Shown in pieces: positions 11,154-20,047 of a stretch of 64,000 nucleotides of DNA. The DNA comes from Sphingomonas sp. LC-1 (GTDB lineage Bacteria > Pseudomonadota > Alphaproteobacteria > Sphingomonadales > Sphingomonadaceae). The notes beneath the pieces are model-generated. The model was not told the DNA's origin. It worked only from the letters and a program-made list of their open reading frames with translations, and searched no databases. A program made the position numbers and the translations under genes. The stretch is taken from NCBI RefSeq assembly GCF_025371035.1, contig NZ_JANZXB010000011.1, positions 93,247-157,246 of the forward strand, in the 5' to 3' direction. Each line of letters opens with the position of its first letter. Position 1 is the stretch's first letter.

Positions 11154-12605
11154 ATGCTGACCACCAACCCCTTCGACGACGACAAACTCCGCGAGGAATG
11201 CGGTATTTTCGGCGTGTCCGGCGCCACCGGCGCGGCGGCACTGACCGCGCTGGGCCTTCACGCGCTCCAGCATCGCGGGCAGGAAGCCGCGGGCATCACC
11301 AGCTTCGATGGCACGCTGTTCCATACGCACCGCGCCATGGGGCATGTCGCGGGCAATTTCGATCGTGACGATGTGATCCGCGGCCTGCCGGGCGATGTCG
11401 CCTGCGGCCATGTCCGCTACTCGACCACGGGCGAAACCGCGCTGCGCAACGTCCAGCCGCTTTATGCCGATCTGTCGACCGGCGGCTTCGCCATCGCGCA
11501 TAACGGCAATATCTCCAATGCGATGAAGCTGCGTCGCGAGCTCGTGCGTCGCGGTTCGATCTTCCAGTCGACCAGCGATACCGAGACGATCATCCATTTG
11601 GTCGCGACTTCCAACTATCGCACCCTGCTCGATCGGTTCATCGACGCGCTGAAGCAGGTCGAGGGCGCCTATTCGCTGATCGTGATGACGCCGGAGGGCA
11701 TGATCGCCTGCCGCGATCCGTTGGGCATCCGGCCGCTGGTCATGGGTCGCCTGGACGGCTCGGTGATCTTCGCATCCGAGACCGTGGCGTTGGACGTGTG
11801 CGGCGCGACCTTCGAGCGTGCGGTCGAGCCGGGCGAGTTGGTCATCGTGCAGGGCACCGAAATTCGCTCGATCCACCCCTTCCAGTCGGTGGCGCCGCGC
11901 CCCTGCATCTTCGAATGGGTCTATTTCAGCCGCCCCGATTCGATCGCGGGCGATCAGTCGGTCTATTCGGTCCGCAAGGAAATCGGCGCGCAGCTGGCGA
12001 TCGAGGCACCGGTCGATGCCGACCTGGTCATCCCGGTTCCCGATTCGGGCGTGCCCGCCGCGATCGGCTATGCCCAGCAGTCGGGCATTCCGTTCGAGTT
12101 GGGCATCATCCGCTCGCACTATGTCGGCCGAACCTTCATCCAGCCAGGGGACAAGGTCCGTCACCTGGGCGTCAAGTTGAAGCACAACGCGAACCGCGCG
12201 CTGATCCAGGGCAAGAAGGTCGTGCTGATCGACGATTCGATCGTGCGCGGCACCACCAGCCTCAAGATCGTGCAGATGATGCGCGAAGCGGGCGCGGCCG
12301 AAGTGCATATGCGCATCGCCAGCCCGCCCACCCGGCATAGCTGCTTCTACGGCGTCGACACGCCCGAGCGCGCCAAGCTGCTCGCGGCCAAGCTGGACCT
12401 GGGCGGGATGACCGACTTCATCCATGCCGACAGCCTGTCCTTCGTGTCGATCGAGGGACTCTACAAGGCGCTGAACGCCGCGCGCGGTGAAACCCCTAGC
12501 TATTGCGACGCCTGTTTCACTGGCGACTACCCCACCACCCTGACCGACCACGACGAAACCGCGCCGGTCGATCAGTTTCAGCTGCTGGCCGAGCGGGTCG
12601 CCTGA
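11154..12605 (+). CDS. purF: Amidophosphoribosyltransferase
   Basis: 483 residues from ATG at 11154; an upstream in-frame ATG at 11106 adds 16 residues unlike the family. First committed step of purine synthesis. The glutaminase nucleophile is Cys in EECGIFGVSG near the N-terminus, normally exposed by propeptide removal. The PRPP-binding loop is VVLIDDSIVRGTT. HALQHRGQEAAGI is the usual N-terminal domain motif. The stop overlaps the next start as TGATG. Confidence 0.96.
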   Translation: MLTTNPFDDDKLREECGIFGVSGATGAAALTALGLHALQHRGQEAAGITSFDGTLFHTHRAMGHVAGNFDRDDVIRGLPGDVACGHVRYSTTGETALRNVQPLYADLSTGGFAIAHNGNISNAMKLRRELVRRGSIFQSTSDTETIIHLVATSNYRTLLDRFIDALKQVEGAYSLIVMTPEGMIACRDPLGIRPLVMGRLDGSVIFASETVALDVCGATFERAVEPGELVIVQGTEIRSIHPFQSVAPRPCIFEWVYFSRPDSIAGDQSVYSVRKEIGAQLAIEAPVDADLVIPVPDSGVPAAIGYAQQSGIPFELGIIRSHYVGRTFIQPGDKVRHLGVKLKHNANRALIQGKKVVLIDDSIVRGTTSLKIVQMMREAGAAEVHMRIASPPTRHSCFYGVDTPERAKLLAAKLDLGGMTDFIHADSLSFVSIEGLYKALNAARGETPSYCDACFTGDYPTTLTDHDETAPVDQFQLLAERVA

Positions 12606-13315
12606 TGGCCGGTGCGCTGTCGGGTAAGTTGGCCCTGGTCACCGGGGCCAGCCGGGGCATCGGTGCGGCCACCGCCATCGCGCTGGCGGCGGAAGGAGCC
12701 CATGTCGTCCTGACCGCGCGAACGCCCAAGGGATTGGAGGAGGTCGAGGAGAGGATCTTCGACGCCGGTGGTTCGGCAACGATCGCCCCGCTCGACCTGG
12801 CGGAAAATGACTCGATCGGACGCCTAGCCGCCGCGATTGGCGAGCGCTGGCAGGCGCTGGACGTGATGGTCCTGAATGCTGCGATGCTGGGCTCACTGGC
12901 CGCCGTGCCCGCGATCGATCCCAAGGAGTTCGCACGCGTCCTGACCCTGAACGTCAGCGCGCAGGCAGCGATGATTTCCGCCTTCGACCCGATGCTGCGC
13001 CGCTCGAGCGGCGCGCGGGTCATCGGCGTCACCTCCTCGGTCGGGCGCAAGCCGCGCGCATATTGGGGCGCTTATGGCGCGTCCAAGGCGGCGTTCGAAA
13101 CGCTGCTCGGCGCCTATGGCGACGAAACGTCCGAGATTAGCGCGATCCGTGCCGCCATCGTCGACCCCGGCGCGACCCGGACTCAGATGCGCGCTAAGGC
13201 TTATCCGGGTGAGGACCCTGCCTCGGTGAAAACGCCGGAAGTGGTGGCCGAAAGGATTGCCGCCCTGGCGATCGACGGCTTCGCGCCCGGGCATTTCGAG
13301 CGGGTGGGTCTGTAA
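12605..13315 (+). CDS. Short-chain dehydrogenase/reductase
   Basis: 236 residues from ATG at 12605, overlapping the purF stop by one base. The NAD(P) motif is TGASRGIGAA, the structural motif is LNAAM (in place of NNAG), and the catalytic Tyr-Lys pair is in YGASKAAF. The substrate is unknown. The purF-SDR pairing is common in sphingomonads and suggests cotranscription without a shared pathway. Confidence 0.9.
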   Translation: MAGALSGKLALVTGASRGIGAATAIALAAEGAHVVLTARTPKGLEEVEERIFDAGGSATIAPLDLAENDSIGRLAAAIGERWQALDVMVLNAAMLGSLAAVPAIDPKEFARVLTLNVSAQAAMISAFDPMLRRSSGARVIGVTSSVGRKPRAYWGAYGASKAAFETLLGAYGDETSEISAIRAAIVDPGATRTQMRAKAYPGEDPASVKTPEVVAERIAALAIDGFAPGHFERVGL

Positions 13316-13342
13316 GGGGCTGTTTGGTTGGCGGTGGGGCGT

Positions 13343-13423
13343 GGCCTTCGACTTCGCTCAGGCTGAGCGGGGTTAGGGAATCCTGCTCCACCCAGGCCGT
13401 TCAGGCTTGGCGAAGTCGAAGCC
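13343..13423. repeat. Long inverted repeat, REP-like, between convergent genes
   Basis: GGCCTTCGACTTCGCTCAGG at 13343-13362 is matched by an inverted copy ending CGAAGTCGAAGCC at 13423. The same unit occurs at 2185. Between the convergent SDR and holB genes the stem could act as a bidirectional transcription stop. There is no gene here. Confidence 0.75.
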
Positions 13424-13448
13424 CACGCCCCGCCATCGCCCAAAGCCC

Positions 13449-14423
13449 TCACCGCAACGTCGCGACGATCCCCGCCATTTCGAACACCGTGCCCTGCGCA
13501 TCCAGTGACAGGCCCCGCGCCGCACCTGCAAGATCCTGCGCGGCGGCATAGGCGTCCAGCGCCACCTTCAACCCCGGCCCCGACCGCCCGCGTGCGCGCT
13601 CTGCGATGAAGGCGGGCACCCGGTCAAGAAACGCCTCATAGCGGGCCTGCGCAGCTTTGCCCGCCAATGCCTTGGCCAGCTTCACCCGCTCCGCATTGCC
13701 GGGATCACCCGTTTCCGCGATCCGTGCGATCGCGCTGTCCAGCCCGGCGATATTCAACCCGGCAAAGCGCAGCGCCCGCCCCGGCGCACCATCCGCCACC
13801 GCGACCAGGGCGGCGATCTCGCCCTCATCCGCCTCGGGGAGCTGCATCCGCAACACCCGCGCGACGTCCGCATCGCTCAGCCGTTCGAAGCGCAGCAAAC
13901 GACAGCGCGACCGGATGGTGGGGAGCAACCGCCCCGGCGCATGGCTGACCAGCAGGAACACCGTGCCCGCGGGCGGCTCCTCCAGATTCTTGAGCAGCGC
14001 ATTGGCCCCGCCACGTTCCAGATCGTCGATCGCATCGATCAGGACGACACGCGCCGGGCCCATGGCGGGCGCGGTCGCGAACATGGGTTGTAGCGTGCGG
14101 ACCTGCGCGATGCTGATCGAGCGCGCGAGATCTTGATCGGGCTTGTCCGCATCCTTGGGCAGCCGCGACAGGACGCGAAAGTCGGGATGCGAGCCCGCCG
14201 CGATCAACTTGGCCGTGGGGTGATCCTCGGGCACGGCCAGGCCGGGGGGCAAGTCCCCCGCCCCGCCGCCCCGCGCGAGCAGACGCGCCGCCGCCGCCCG
14301 CGCGAAGCTCGCCTTACCGACACCTTCCGGCCCGGCGATCAGCCAGGCATGGTGAAGCTTGGCGCCGCCCAGCGCGGCGGCAAAGGCGGCCTGGCCCGCG
14401 TCATTGCCGACCGGCAGGGTCAT
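13449..14423 (-). CDS. holB: DNA polymerase III delta-prime subunit
   Basis: 324 residues. Clamp-loader subunit of the replicative polymerase. The P-loop region reads WLIAGPEGVGKASFARAAA, and the sensor/arginine motif is TIRSRCRLLRF preceded by NALLKNLEEPPAGTVFLLVS. It sits a few bases after the carboxypeptidase gene in the same direction, so the two may share a transcript. Confidence 0.93.
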   Translation of the reverse strand: MTLPVGNDAGQAAFAAALGGAKLHHAWLIAGPEGVGKASFARAAAARLLARGGGAGDLPPGLAVPEDHPTAKLIAAGSHPDFRVLSRLPKDADKPDQDLARSISIAQVRTLQPMFATAPAMGPARVVLIDAIDDLERGGANALLKNLEEPPAGTVFLLVSHAPGRLLPTIRSRCRLLRFERLSDADVARVLRMQLPEADEGEIAALVAVADGAPGRALRFAGLNIAGLDSAIARIAETGDPGNAERVKLAKALAGKAAQARYEAFLDRVPAFIAERARGRSGPGLKVALDAYAAAQDLAGAARGLSLDAQGTVFEMAGIVATLR

Positions 14424-14427
14424 CGGC

Positions 14428-15600
14428 TCAGCCGAAGATCGAGGTCAGCCCGGCCCAGGCGCGACCGAAAAAGCCCGCTTCGCTGACATCCTTGTCCGCA
14501 ACCAGCGCCAGCCGCTGCGCCGGCATGTCGGGCGAACTGATGACGAGGTCGGCGATATGCTGGCCCGCCTTGATCGGCGCCTTGATCGGGCCTTGATAGA
14601 CGACCTTCGCGCTCAATTGCGGATCGAGGCCAGCAGGCAGCGTCACGGTCAGCTGCTGCGGCGCGATCAGGCCGACGCTGCTCGACGATCCCATCTGAAC
14701 CTCGGCATCGGCGACCTTCTTGCCCTTTGCCACGACCGGCTTGGCCTGCCATGCGCGGAAGCCCCAGTTCATGAACTTGACCGACTCTTCCGACCGCGCG
14801 TTGAAGCTGTTCAGTCCCGCAACGACCATCACCAGTCGGCGGCCATTCTGCTCGGCGGAGCCGGTGAAGCCGAACCCGGCCTCCTCGGTATGGCCCGTCT
14901 TCAGGCCATCGGCCCCGGCGACGCGGCCCAGCAACGGATCGCGATTGGCCTGGGTGATGGCATTCCCGCCCATCGTCTTGCCCCAGGTGAAATCCCGGCG
15001 CGAGTAGAATTGCTTGTAGAGCTGCGGGAAGTCCTGGATCGTATGCTCGGCCAGATCGGCCAGGTCGCGCGCGGTGACATAGGTGACGCCGCCGTCCGGC
15101 CAGCCGTTCGACGTGCCGAAATGGCTGTTGTTCAGGCCGATCTGCTTGGCGGTGCGGTTCATCCGCTCGACGAAGTTCGGCTCGGTTCCCGCAATGTGCT
15201 CGGCCAGAACGACACAGGCGTCATTGCCCGACAGGGTGACGATGCCGTACAACAGGTTGGCGACGCTGACCTGCTCGCCGGGCGACAGGAACATGGTCGA
15301 CCCCGCCTGGGGCCCATGCCACTTGGCCCAGGTCTCCGGCTGGACGGTGACCATGTCGTTCAGCTTCAACTGGCCCTTCTTCACCAGGTCGAAGGCGACA
15401 TAGACCGTCATCATCTTCGCCATCGATGCGGGCGGCATCCGGCGGTCTGCATCACGCTGAAACAGGATCGCACCCGAGGACAGGTCCTTCATGAAGGCGA
15501 CGGGGGCGGTCGTCTCGAACTGCGGAGCGGCCGCGATCGAGGGGTGGGCCAGCGCGACGAGAGCGAGCGGGGCGGCGAAGGATACGAACAGGGTCTTCAT
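14428..15600 (-). CDS. D-alanyl-D-alanine carboxypeptidase (PBP5/6 type)
   Basis: 390 residues from ATG at 15600, chosen because a cleavable signal peptide (MKTLFVSFAAPLALVALAHP) begins there; the frame is open to 15687. The penicillin-binding motifs are all present: SMAK, SGN and KTG in GLKTGHTEE. The C-terminal PBP5 beta domain follows and an amphipathic end (FGRAWAGLTSIFG) can anchor it to the membrane. It trims the terminal D-Ala of peptidoglycan stems. Confidence 0.93.
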   Translation of the reverse strand: MKTLFVSFAAPLALVALAHPSIAAAPQFETTAPVAFMKDLSSGAILFQRDADRRMPPASMAKMMTVYVAFDLVKKGQLKLNDMVTVQPETWAKWHGPQAGSTMFLSPGEQVSVANLLYGIVTLSGNDACVVLAEHIAGTEPNFVERMNRTAKQIGLNNSHFGTSNGWPDGGVTYVTARDLADLAEHTIQDFPQLYKQFYSRRDFTWGKTMGGNAITQANRDPLLGRVAGADGLKTGHTEEAGFGFTGSAEQNGRRLVMVVAGLNSFNARSEESVKFMNWGFRAWQAKPVVAKGKKVADAEVQMGSSSSVGLIAPQQLTVTLPAGLDPQLSAKVVYQGPIKAPIKAGQHIADLVISSPDMPAQRLALVADKDVSEAGFFGRAWAGLTSIFG

Positions 15601-15631
15601 GCGTGTTCCGTGACCAAAGGGCGGGGAGAGG

Positions 15632-16309
15632 TCAATCCTGAAGCAGGATGCGGGCGTCGTCATAACCCGCCCGGGCCGCCGCGTCACGCAGCGCTTTGGC
15701 GGATTCAGGCGTCATTCCACTGCGTTCCACCCGCCATACCCGCCCAGCCGGGCGGAGTTGCGCGTCGAAGCGCCGCGCCAGGGCCTGGGCACGGTCATGA
15801 CTGGCGAAGCTGGCAATCTGTACGCGATATTGGGCATGCGGATCGAGCGCGATCGGGCGAGCGACCGGCGCCACCGCACTGGCCCCGGCCAGGATCAGGC
15901 CGGGGGCGTCGCCGCCGGGCGTCAGGGCCCGCAGCCTGATATGCGCCACCGCCCGCTTATTGGTACCCAGCAGCCGGGCCGCGCCCAGCGACAGGTCGGC
16001 CACCCGATCGGCTCGGCCCGGGCCACGATCCCCGACCCGTGCGACGATGGTGCGCCCGGTATCCACATCGGTCACCTCGACCATCGATTCGAGCGGCAGG
16101 GTGCGATGCGCGATCATCACGTCGTCGGGATCGAAACGCCGCCCCGTCGCGGTCCGCCGCCCCGCCAGTTCATGCCCATACCAGCTCGCCCGCCCGGTGG
16201 CGTCATAACGGCCATAACGCGGCGCGGTCGGCTCTTCGGTCTTCGCCGCTACCGGGGTCGCGGTCAGGGCCGCGACGATCAGGACGATCGCCTCAACCCG
16301 CAATCGCAT
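15632..16309 (-). CDS. rlpA: RlpA-family septal lytic transglycosylase with SPOR domain
   Basis: 225 residues. A signal peptide (about 1-22) is followed by the double-psi beta-barrel domain (ASWYGHELAGRRTATGRRFD, catalytic residues in the GRRTATG/FDP region, then GDRGPGRADRVADLS). The C-terminal 85 residues form a SPOR domain (YRVQIASFASHDRAQALARR) that binds denuded septal glycan. It starts inside the 3' end of the MltB-type gene (17-base overlap), so the two wall enzymes are coupled, and the carboxypeptidase lies next in line. Confidence 0.92.
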   Translation of the reverse strand: MRLRVEAIVLIVAALTATPVAAKTEEPTAPRYGRYDATGRASWYGHELAGRRTATGRRFDPDDVMIAHRTLPLESMVEVTDVDTGRTIVARVGDRGPGRADRVADLSLGAARLLGTNKRAVAHIRLRALTPGGDAPGLILAGASAVAPVARPIALDPHAQYRVQIASFASHDRAQALARRFDAQLRPAGRVWRVERSGMTPESAKALRDAAARAGYDDARILLQD

Positions 16310-17339
16310 CGGCCAGCAACCCCACCGACAAAGCGTAGAAGTTGGAGCAGTTGTAATCCAGGATGACCCGGTAATTGCCGGTCAGCAGATAGGCGGTCGC
16401 CCCCTGCCCGTCCGGCTCCATCAGCGTCGCAAGCACCCGGTCGTCGGGCCAGGCGGCACCCTGCGGTACGATGCCCATCGCGCGCCACTCCGCCATGGTC
16501 CGCCATCCGCTATGCCGTTCGAACACGCGCGGGCAGCGTGGGCTGACCAGCCGGTTGCGTACCATCGACTGGTCGAACCCGGCCGGAACGGTGACCGCAA
16601 AGCCCCAGGGCTGCCCCGCACGCCATCCGGCATTGACGAAGTAATTGCCAATCGAGGCCAGCGTATCCGCCTCGCTATTCCATATGTCCACGCGACCATC
16701 ACCGTCGCCATCGCGGCCCAGGCGCAGATAGATGGAGGGCAGGAATTGGGGATTGCCGGTCGCCCCGGCCCAGCTGCCCTTCAACTGATCGCGGGTGACG
16801 CCCCGGTCCATCATCTTGAGCGCAGCGATGAATTCGCCCTCGAACAGCGGACGACGGCGACCCTCATAGGCCAGGCTCGCCAGCGAGCGGATCAGATCGA
16901 AATTGCCGGTATAGGAACCGTAATTGGTCTCATGCCCCCAGATCGCGACCATGATCGATTCGGGCACGCCCGTCTCGCGCTCGATCCGCGACAGGCGGGG
17001 CCGCTGCGCGAGATACTTGCTTCGACCGCGACCGATCCGCGCCGCATCGACATGCACGGCCTTATAGGGGGCAAAGGGACTAAAGCCGCTATTGGCCGGG
17101 CCGCCCGGCTGTCGCCGATCCAGTTCGATCACACGCGAATTGAGCGTCAGCGTGGGCAGCACCGAGTCCAGCGTGGCGCGGCTGACCCCCTGCCCTAACG
17201 CGGTACCGCGAAACTGTTGAAGATAGCTTTGAAAGCCGGCTTCATCCTGCGCCTGCGCGCCGGTGCCACCGAGCGTCAGCAGCGCCAGACCCGAGAATAA
17301 GCCGAGGCGCATCACACGCCGGGTAATCGTCCCCCACAT
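16293..17339 (-). CDS. Lytic murein transglycosylase, MltB type
   Basis: 348 residues. Signal peptide at 1-30 ending in AQAQ. The catalytic glutamate lies in VAIWGHETNYGSYTGNFD, and the family stretch GSWAGATGNPQFLPSIYLR follows. It cleaves glycan strands to anhydro-muropeptides. First gene of a wall-remodelling cluster (this gene, rlpA, carboxypeptidase, holB). Confidence 0.92.
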   Translation of the reverse strand: MWGTITRRVMRLGLFSGLALLTLGGTGAQAQDEAGFQSYLQQFRGTALGQGVSRATLDSVLPTLTLNSRVIELDRRQPGGPANSGFSPFAPYKAVHVDAARIGRGRSKYLAQRPRLSRIERETGVPESIMVAIWGHETNYGSYTGNFDLIRSLASLAYEGRRRPLFEGEFIAALKMMDRGVTRDQLKGSWAGATGNPQFLPSIYLRLGRDGDGDGRVDIWNSEADTLASIGNYFVNAGWRAGQPWGFAVTVPAGFDQSMVRNRLVSPRCPRVFERHSGWRTMAEWRAMGIVPQGAAWPDDRVLATLMEPDGQGATAYLLTGNYRVILDYNCSNFYALSVGLLADAIAG

Positions 17340-17502
17340 GACGCCTGTTTGCCATAGCGGGGCGTTTGCAGGAACCTCGCATCACCGCAGCCATGGCACG
17401 ATCAACCGCGCGGAGCCGCCGGCTGCATTCCGCAGAAACTCGCACAATCCATGGTGGATTTGCCGGCGCGCTTGACGTACACGCACCTCCCGCGCCGATC
17501 CC

Positions 17503-17592
17503 GGAAGAGTGGCCGAGCGGTTTAAGGCACCGGTCTTGAAAACCGGCGATGGTGCAAGCCATCCGTGGGTTCGAATCCCACCTCTTCCGCCA
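17503..17592 (+). tRNA. tRNA-Ser (anticodon UGA)
   Basis: 90 bases including encoded CCA. Acceptor arms GGAAGAG and CTCTTCC pair; the anticodon loop CTTGAAA gives anticodon TGA; the long variable arm (class II) fits serine; the T arm GGTTCGAATCC is intact. The prophage integrase begins 184 bases downstream, so the 3' end of this tRNA is very likely the prophage attachment site, with the tRNA kept whole by the phage copy. Confidence 0.97.
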
Positions 17593-17698
17593 GAACCCTG
17601 CATCAATACGCCTCACAACGTCTCAATCCCCTCGTAAACGCGGGGAAATTTTGATATTCGATGTCTCAGGTTGTCTCGGTTTGTTCCGCAAAAGCGCG

Positions 17699-17778
17699 GG
17701 GGTATCGGGGGTATCGGACGGGGTATCGCCGTCGACGCGTCCCGCGATACCCCGACCGGCAGGCCGATAGCGGGGTAT
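17699..17778. repeat. GGGGTATCG repeats upstream of integrase
   Basis: GGGGTATCG occurs directly at 17699, 17708 and 17720, inverted (CGATACCCC) at 17745, and partly (GGGGTAT) at 17772 over the integrase start codon. Their place between the tRNA attachment site and int suits arm-type integrase or excisionase sites, or autoregulation of int. Confidence 0.65.
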
Positions 17779-19087
17779 GGACATGCTGACCGACACGGCG
17801 GTGAAAAAGGCGGAGCGACGGGACAAGCCGTACAAGATGGCCGATTCCGGAGGCCTATATCTGCATGTTGCACCTACCGGGTCGAAGTCCTGGCGGATGA
17901 AATTCCGCTTCGACGGCAAGGAAAAGCTGCTGACGTTTGGGCCGTACCCCGAGGTCAAGCTATCCGAGGCGCGCGAACGCCGCGATGAAGCGCGCCGACA
18001 GATCCGTGATCATATCGACCCGTCCGGTGCGCGGCGGCGGTCGCGTGAGGAGCGCGACCGGAAGGCGCTCGACGAGGCACGGGCGGTGTCCTTTGAGACG
18101 GCGGCGCGGGCCTGGTTCGGTCTGCAAAAAGGGCGATGGGCGCCGGTCCACGCGGACGACGTCATCACCAGCTTGGAGCGTGACGTCTTTCCGGCCTTCG
18201 GTGCCCGCGCGTTGACCGAGATTGACGCCCCGACCGTGCTGAAGGCGCTTCGCGCGGTGGAGGATCGCGGCTCGATCGAGACGGCGAAGCGACTGCGCCA
18301 GCGAATCTCGGCGGTCTTCGCGATGTATATCTCTGAGGGGGTCGTCGCAGTCGATCCGGCGGCGGCGGTCGGAAAGGCGCTGCGTCCGCTGCCGAAGAAA
18401 GGTCGGCAGCCCGCGCTGACCGATGTCGACGAAGCGCGCGGCGTGCTGATCGCGGCCGAGGCTTCCGGGGCATCGCCGGTGACCAAGCTGGCTTCGCGCC
18501 TGCTAGCGCTGACCCAATCGCGGCCTGGCATGATCCGTGGGGCCGAATGGGAGGAATTCGAGGGTATTGACTGGACCGGGGAGCAGTATGGCCCATTCAT
18601 GCCGCTGTGGCGCGTCCCGGCGGCGCGCATGAAGCTGGTCAGCGACCTGAAGGCCGAGGAAGCTTTCGAGCACCTGATCCCGCTGCCCTGGCAAGCGGTC
18701 GACACTCTGCTCGCGGTGCGGCGACTGTCCGGCCGTGGCCGCTTGGTCTTTCCAAGCCAGCGGCATAGCCACCGCCCGCTGTCCGAGAATGCGATCGGCT
18801 ATCTGTATAACCGCGTCGGGTATCACGGGCGCCACGTCCCGCACGGCTGGCGCGCCGCATTCTCGACGACGATGAACGCGATCGCCAAGCGCCAGCGCCG
18901 AGTCGGCGATGATGACGTGATCGAGCTGATGCTGGCCCATGTCCCGGCCAATAAAGTGAAGGCGGCCTATGACCGGGCGGGACACATGGAGCGGCGGCGC
19001 GAGCTATCCCAAGAGTGGGCCGACATGCTCATGAAGGGGCTGGCTCCAGCCAATGATGTGCTCGGCGGGCGACGGCGGGGCGGCTGA
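17777..19087 (+). CDS. int: Prophage tyrosine integrase (DUF4102/P4 type)
   Basis: 436 residues. The N-terminal arm-binding domain (DUF4102) is seen in MADSGGLYLHVAPTGSKSWR and FRFDGKEKLLTFGPYPEVKL. The catalytic domain has the first Arg in LTQSRPGMIRGAEW, the HxxR box in PHGWRAAFSTTMN and the Tyr in VKAAYDRAGHMERR. This family integrates at tRNA genes, which fits the adjacent tRNA-Ser. It is convergent with the excisionase gene. Confidence 0.94.
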   Translation: MDMLTDTAVKKAERRDKPYKMADSGGLYLHVAPTGSKSWRMKFRFDGKEKLLTFGPYPEVKLSEARERRDEARRQIRDHIDPSGARRRSREERDRKALDEARAVSFETAARAWFGLQKGRWAPVHADDVITSLERDVFPAFGARALTEIDAPTVLKALRAVEDRGSIETAKRLRQRISAVFAMYISEGVVAVDPAAAVGKALRPLPKKGRQPALTDVDEARGVLIAAEASGASPVTKLASRLLALTQSRPGMIRGAEWEEFEGIDWTGEQYGPFMPLWRVPAARMKLVSDLKAEEAFEHLIPLPWQAVDTLLAVRRLSGRGRLVFPSQRHSHRPLSENAIGYLYNRVGYHGRHVPHGWRAAFSTTMNAIAKRQRRVGDDDVIELMLAHVPANKVKAAYDRAGHMERRRELSQEWADMLMKGLAPANDVLGGRRRGG

Positions 19088-19103
19088 GCGCCCCGCCTAT
19101 CGT

Positions 19104-19307
19104 TCAGGCCGCGGCCCGCCAGCCGATCGGATTGGCGACCCACGCGTTGATGTCCGCCTCATACCACGCGACCATGCGCGTGCTGATTGGTGTGGCGGGC
19201 GGGAACGCTCCGGCGGCCATCTTGCGGTAAATCGTCGCCCGCGACAGCTTCGTCCGAGCGCGGACGTCGGGCAGCCGCAGCAGAGTATCATGCTGACGGT
19301 CAGGCAT
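19104..19307 (-). CDS. AlpA-family excisionase/regulator
   Basis: 67 residues. A single HTH of AlpA type: LLRLPDVRARTKLSRATIYR then KMAAGAFPPATP. AlpA proteins direct excision or activate integrase. Last gene of the leftward early operon, 17 bases from the convergent integrase stop, as expected for Xis. Confidence 0.85.
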   Translation of the reverse strand: MPDRQHDTLLRLPDVRARTKLSRATIYRKMAAGAFPPATPISTRMVAWYEADINAWVANPIGWRAAA

Positions 19308-19698
19308 TGCTCTTTACCTCCTCAGGAACATATCGCCGCCAGAGCGCCCTAAGAGCGTCGAGCCATGCCGTGGCATCTTGGCGCTTCGCCTGGGTCGCGC
19401 CCTTGCGCGCGAAGAATTTATGGTGATCGACCTGGTCGAGGATCCAGCACCGCGCGAACGGCGGCGGCGGCTCGCCGTGAACGTCCAGCCGGCTGTCGAT
19501 CGCGAAGTGGACCGCATCGGACTTCTCGGGCGTCCAATCCTCCCGGTCCCGCTTCCGCAGGATCGACAACCGACCGATCAGGATCACGCACCACGCCCCG
19601 AACGACGCCGCACGCCCCTCCTCCATCAGCTTCCACACCTCCGGCTGATTTTGCCAGCTGTAGGCGCTCTCGCTCATCGCGAAGCCGGTCCCGGTCAT
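19300..19698 (-). CDS. Hypothetical phage protein
   Basis: 132 residues from ATG at 19698 (an in-frame ATG at 19677 is also possible). It overlaps the excisionase start by 8 bases. Trp- and Arg-rich, with no family I recognise (WKLMEEGRAASFGAWCVILI, DQVDHHKFFARKGA). Its first ten codons are copied 353 bases upstream at the start of another frame at 20051 (see repeat entry). Confidence 0.65.
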   Translation of the reverse strand: MTGTGFAMSESAYSWQNQPEVWKLMEEGRAASFGAWCVILIGRLSILRKRDREDWTPEKSDAVHFAIDSRLDVHGEPPPPFARCWILDQVDHHKFFARKGATQAKRQDATAWLDALRALWRRYVPEEVKSNA

Positions 19699-19782
19699 GA
19701 CGCAATGCTCACTGGCGCCGCGGCGCGCGCGGGGGCACCATCCCCTGGCCGACACGCGAGTCGGCCCATGGAGAGGTTCGAC

Positions 19783-19974
19783 ATGAAGATCTTCGCTGCT
19801 GCACTGACCGCTGCCGCCCTGTTCGCCACGCCCGCGCTGGCCGCCCCGTGCCGAGATGCGAAGGGAAAATTCATCAAATGCCCCGAGAAGGCCGCCTCAG
19901 CGTCGACCCGCTGCAAGGCAGCGAACGGCAAGTTCGCAAAGTGCGGGACGCCAGGCGCGAAGCCGATCAAGTGA
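19783..19974 (+). CDS. Small secreted Cys-pair protein, probable moron
   Basis: 63 residues from ATG at 19783 with GGAGAGG 8 bases upstream. Clear signal peptide MKIFAAALTAAALFATPALA, then a mature 43-residue basic protein with two repeats of the form C-[RK]-x-A-x-G-K-F-x-K-C. The function is unknown. It runs against the surrounding leftward operon, is flanked by direct repeats and followed by a hairpin, all marks of a lysogenic-conversion gene expressed by itself. Similar short exported proteins occur on sphingomonad chromosomes. Confidence 0.75.
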   Translation: MKIFAAALTAAALFATPALAAPCRDAKGKFIKCPEKAASASTRCKAANGKFAKCGTPGAKPIK

Positions 19975-19981
19975 CCCGCGC

Positions 19982-20006
19982 GCCCCGGCCGCCCAATGGC
20001 CGGGGC
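19982..20006. terminator. Hairpin after the secreted-protein gene
   Basis: GCCCCGGCC pairs with GGCCGGGGC across a 7-base loop, starting 7 bases after the stop at 19974. There is no T tract. The perfect 9-bp GC stem could stop transcription both ways and insulate the inserted gene. Confidence 0.55.
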
Positions 20007-20047
20007 ACCGACCCGCGCCCGCTCGCTCATCGCGAAACCGGAGGCGG

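Noticed and set aside
14359-15939. 526-codon open frame on the plus strand
   Set aside because: Antisense of the carboxypeptidase gene, which has all catalytic motifs.
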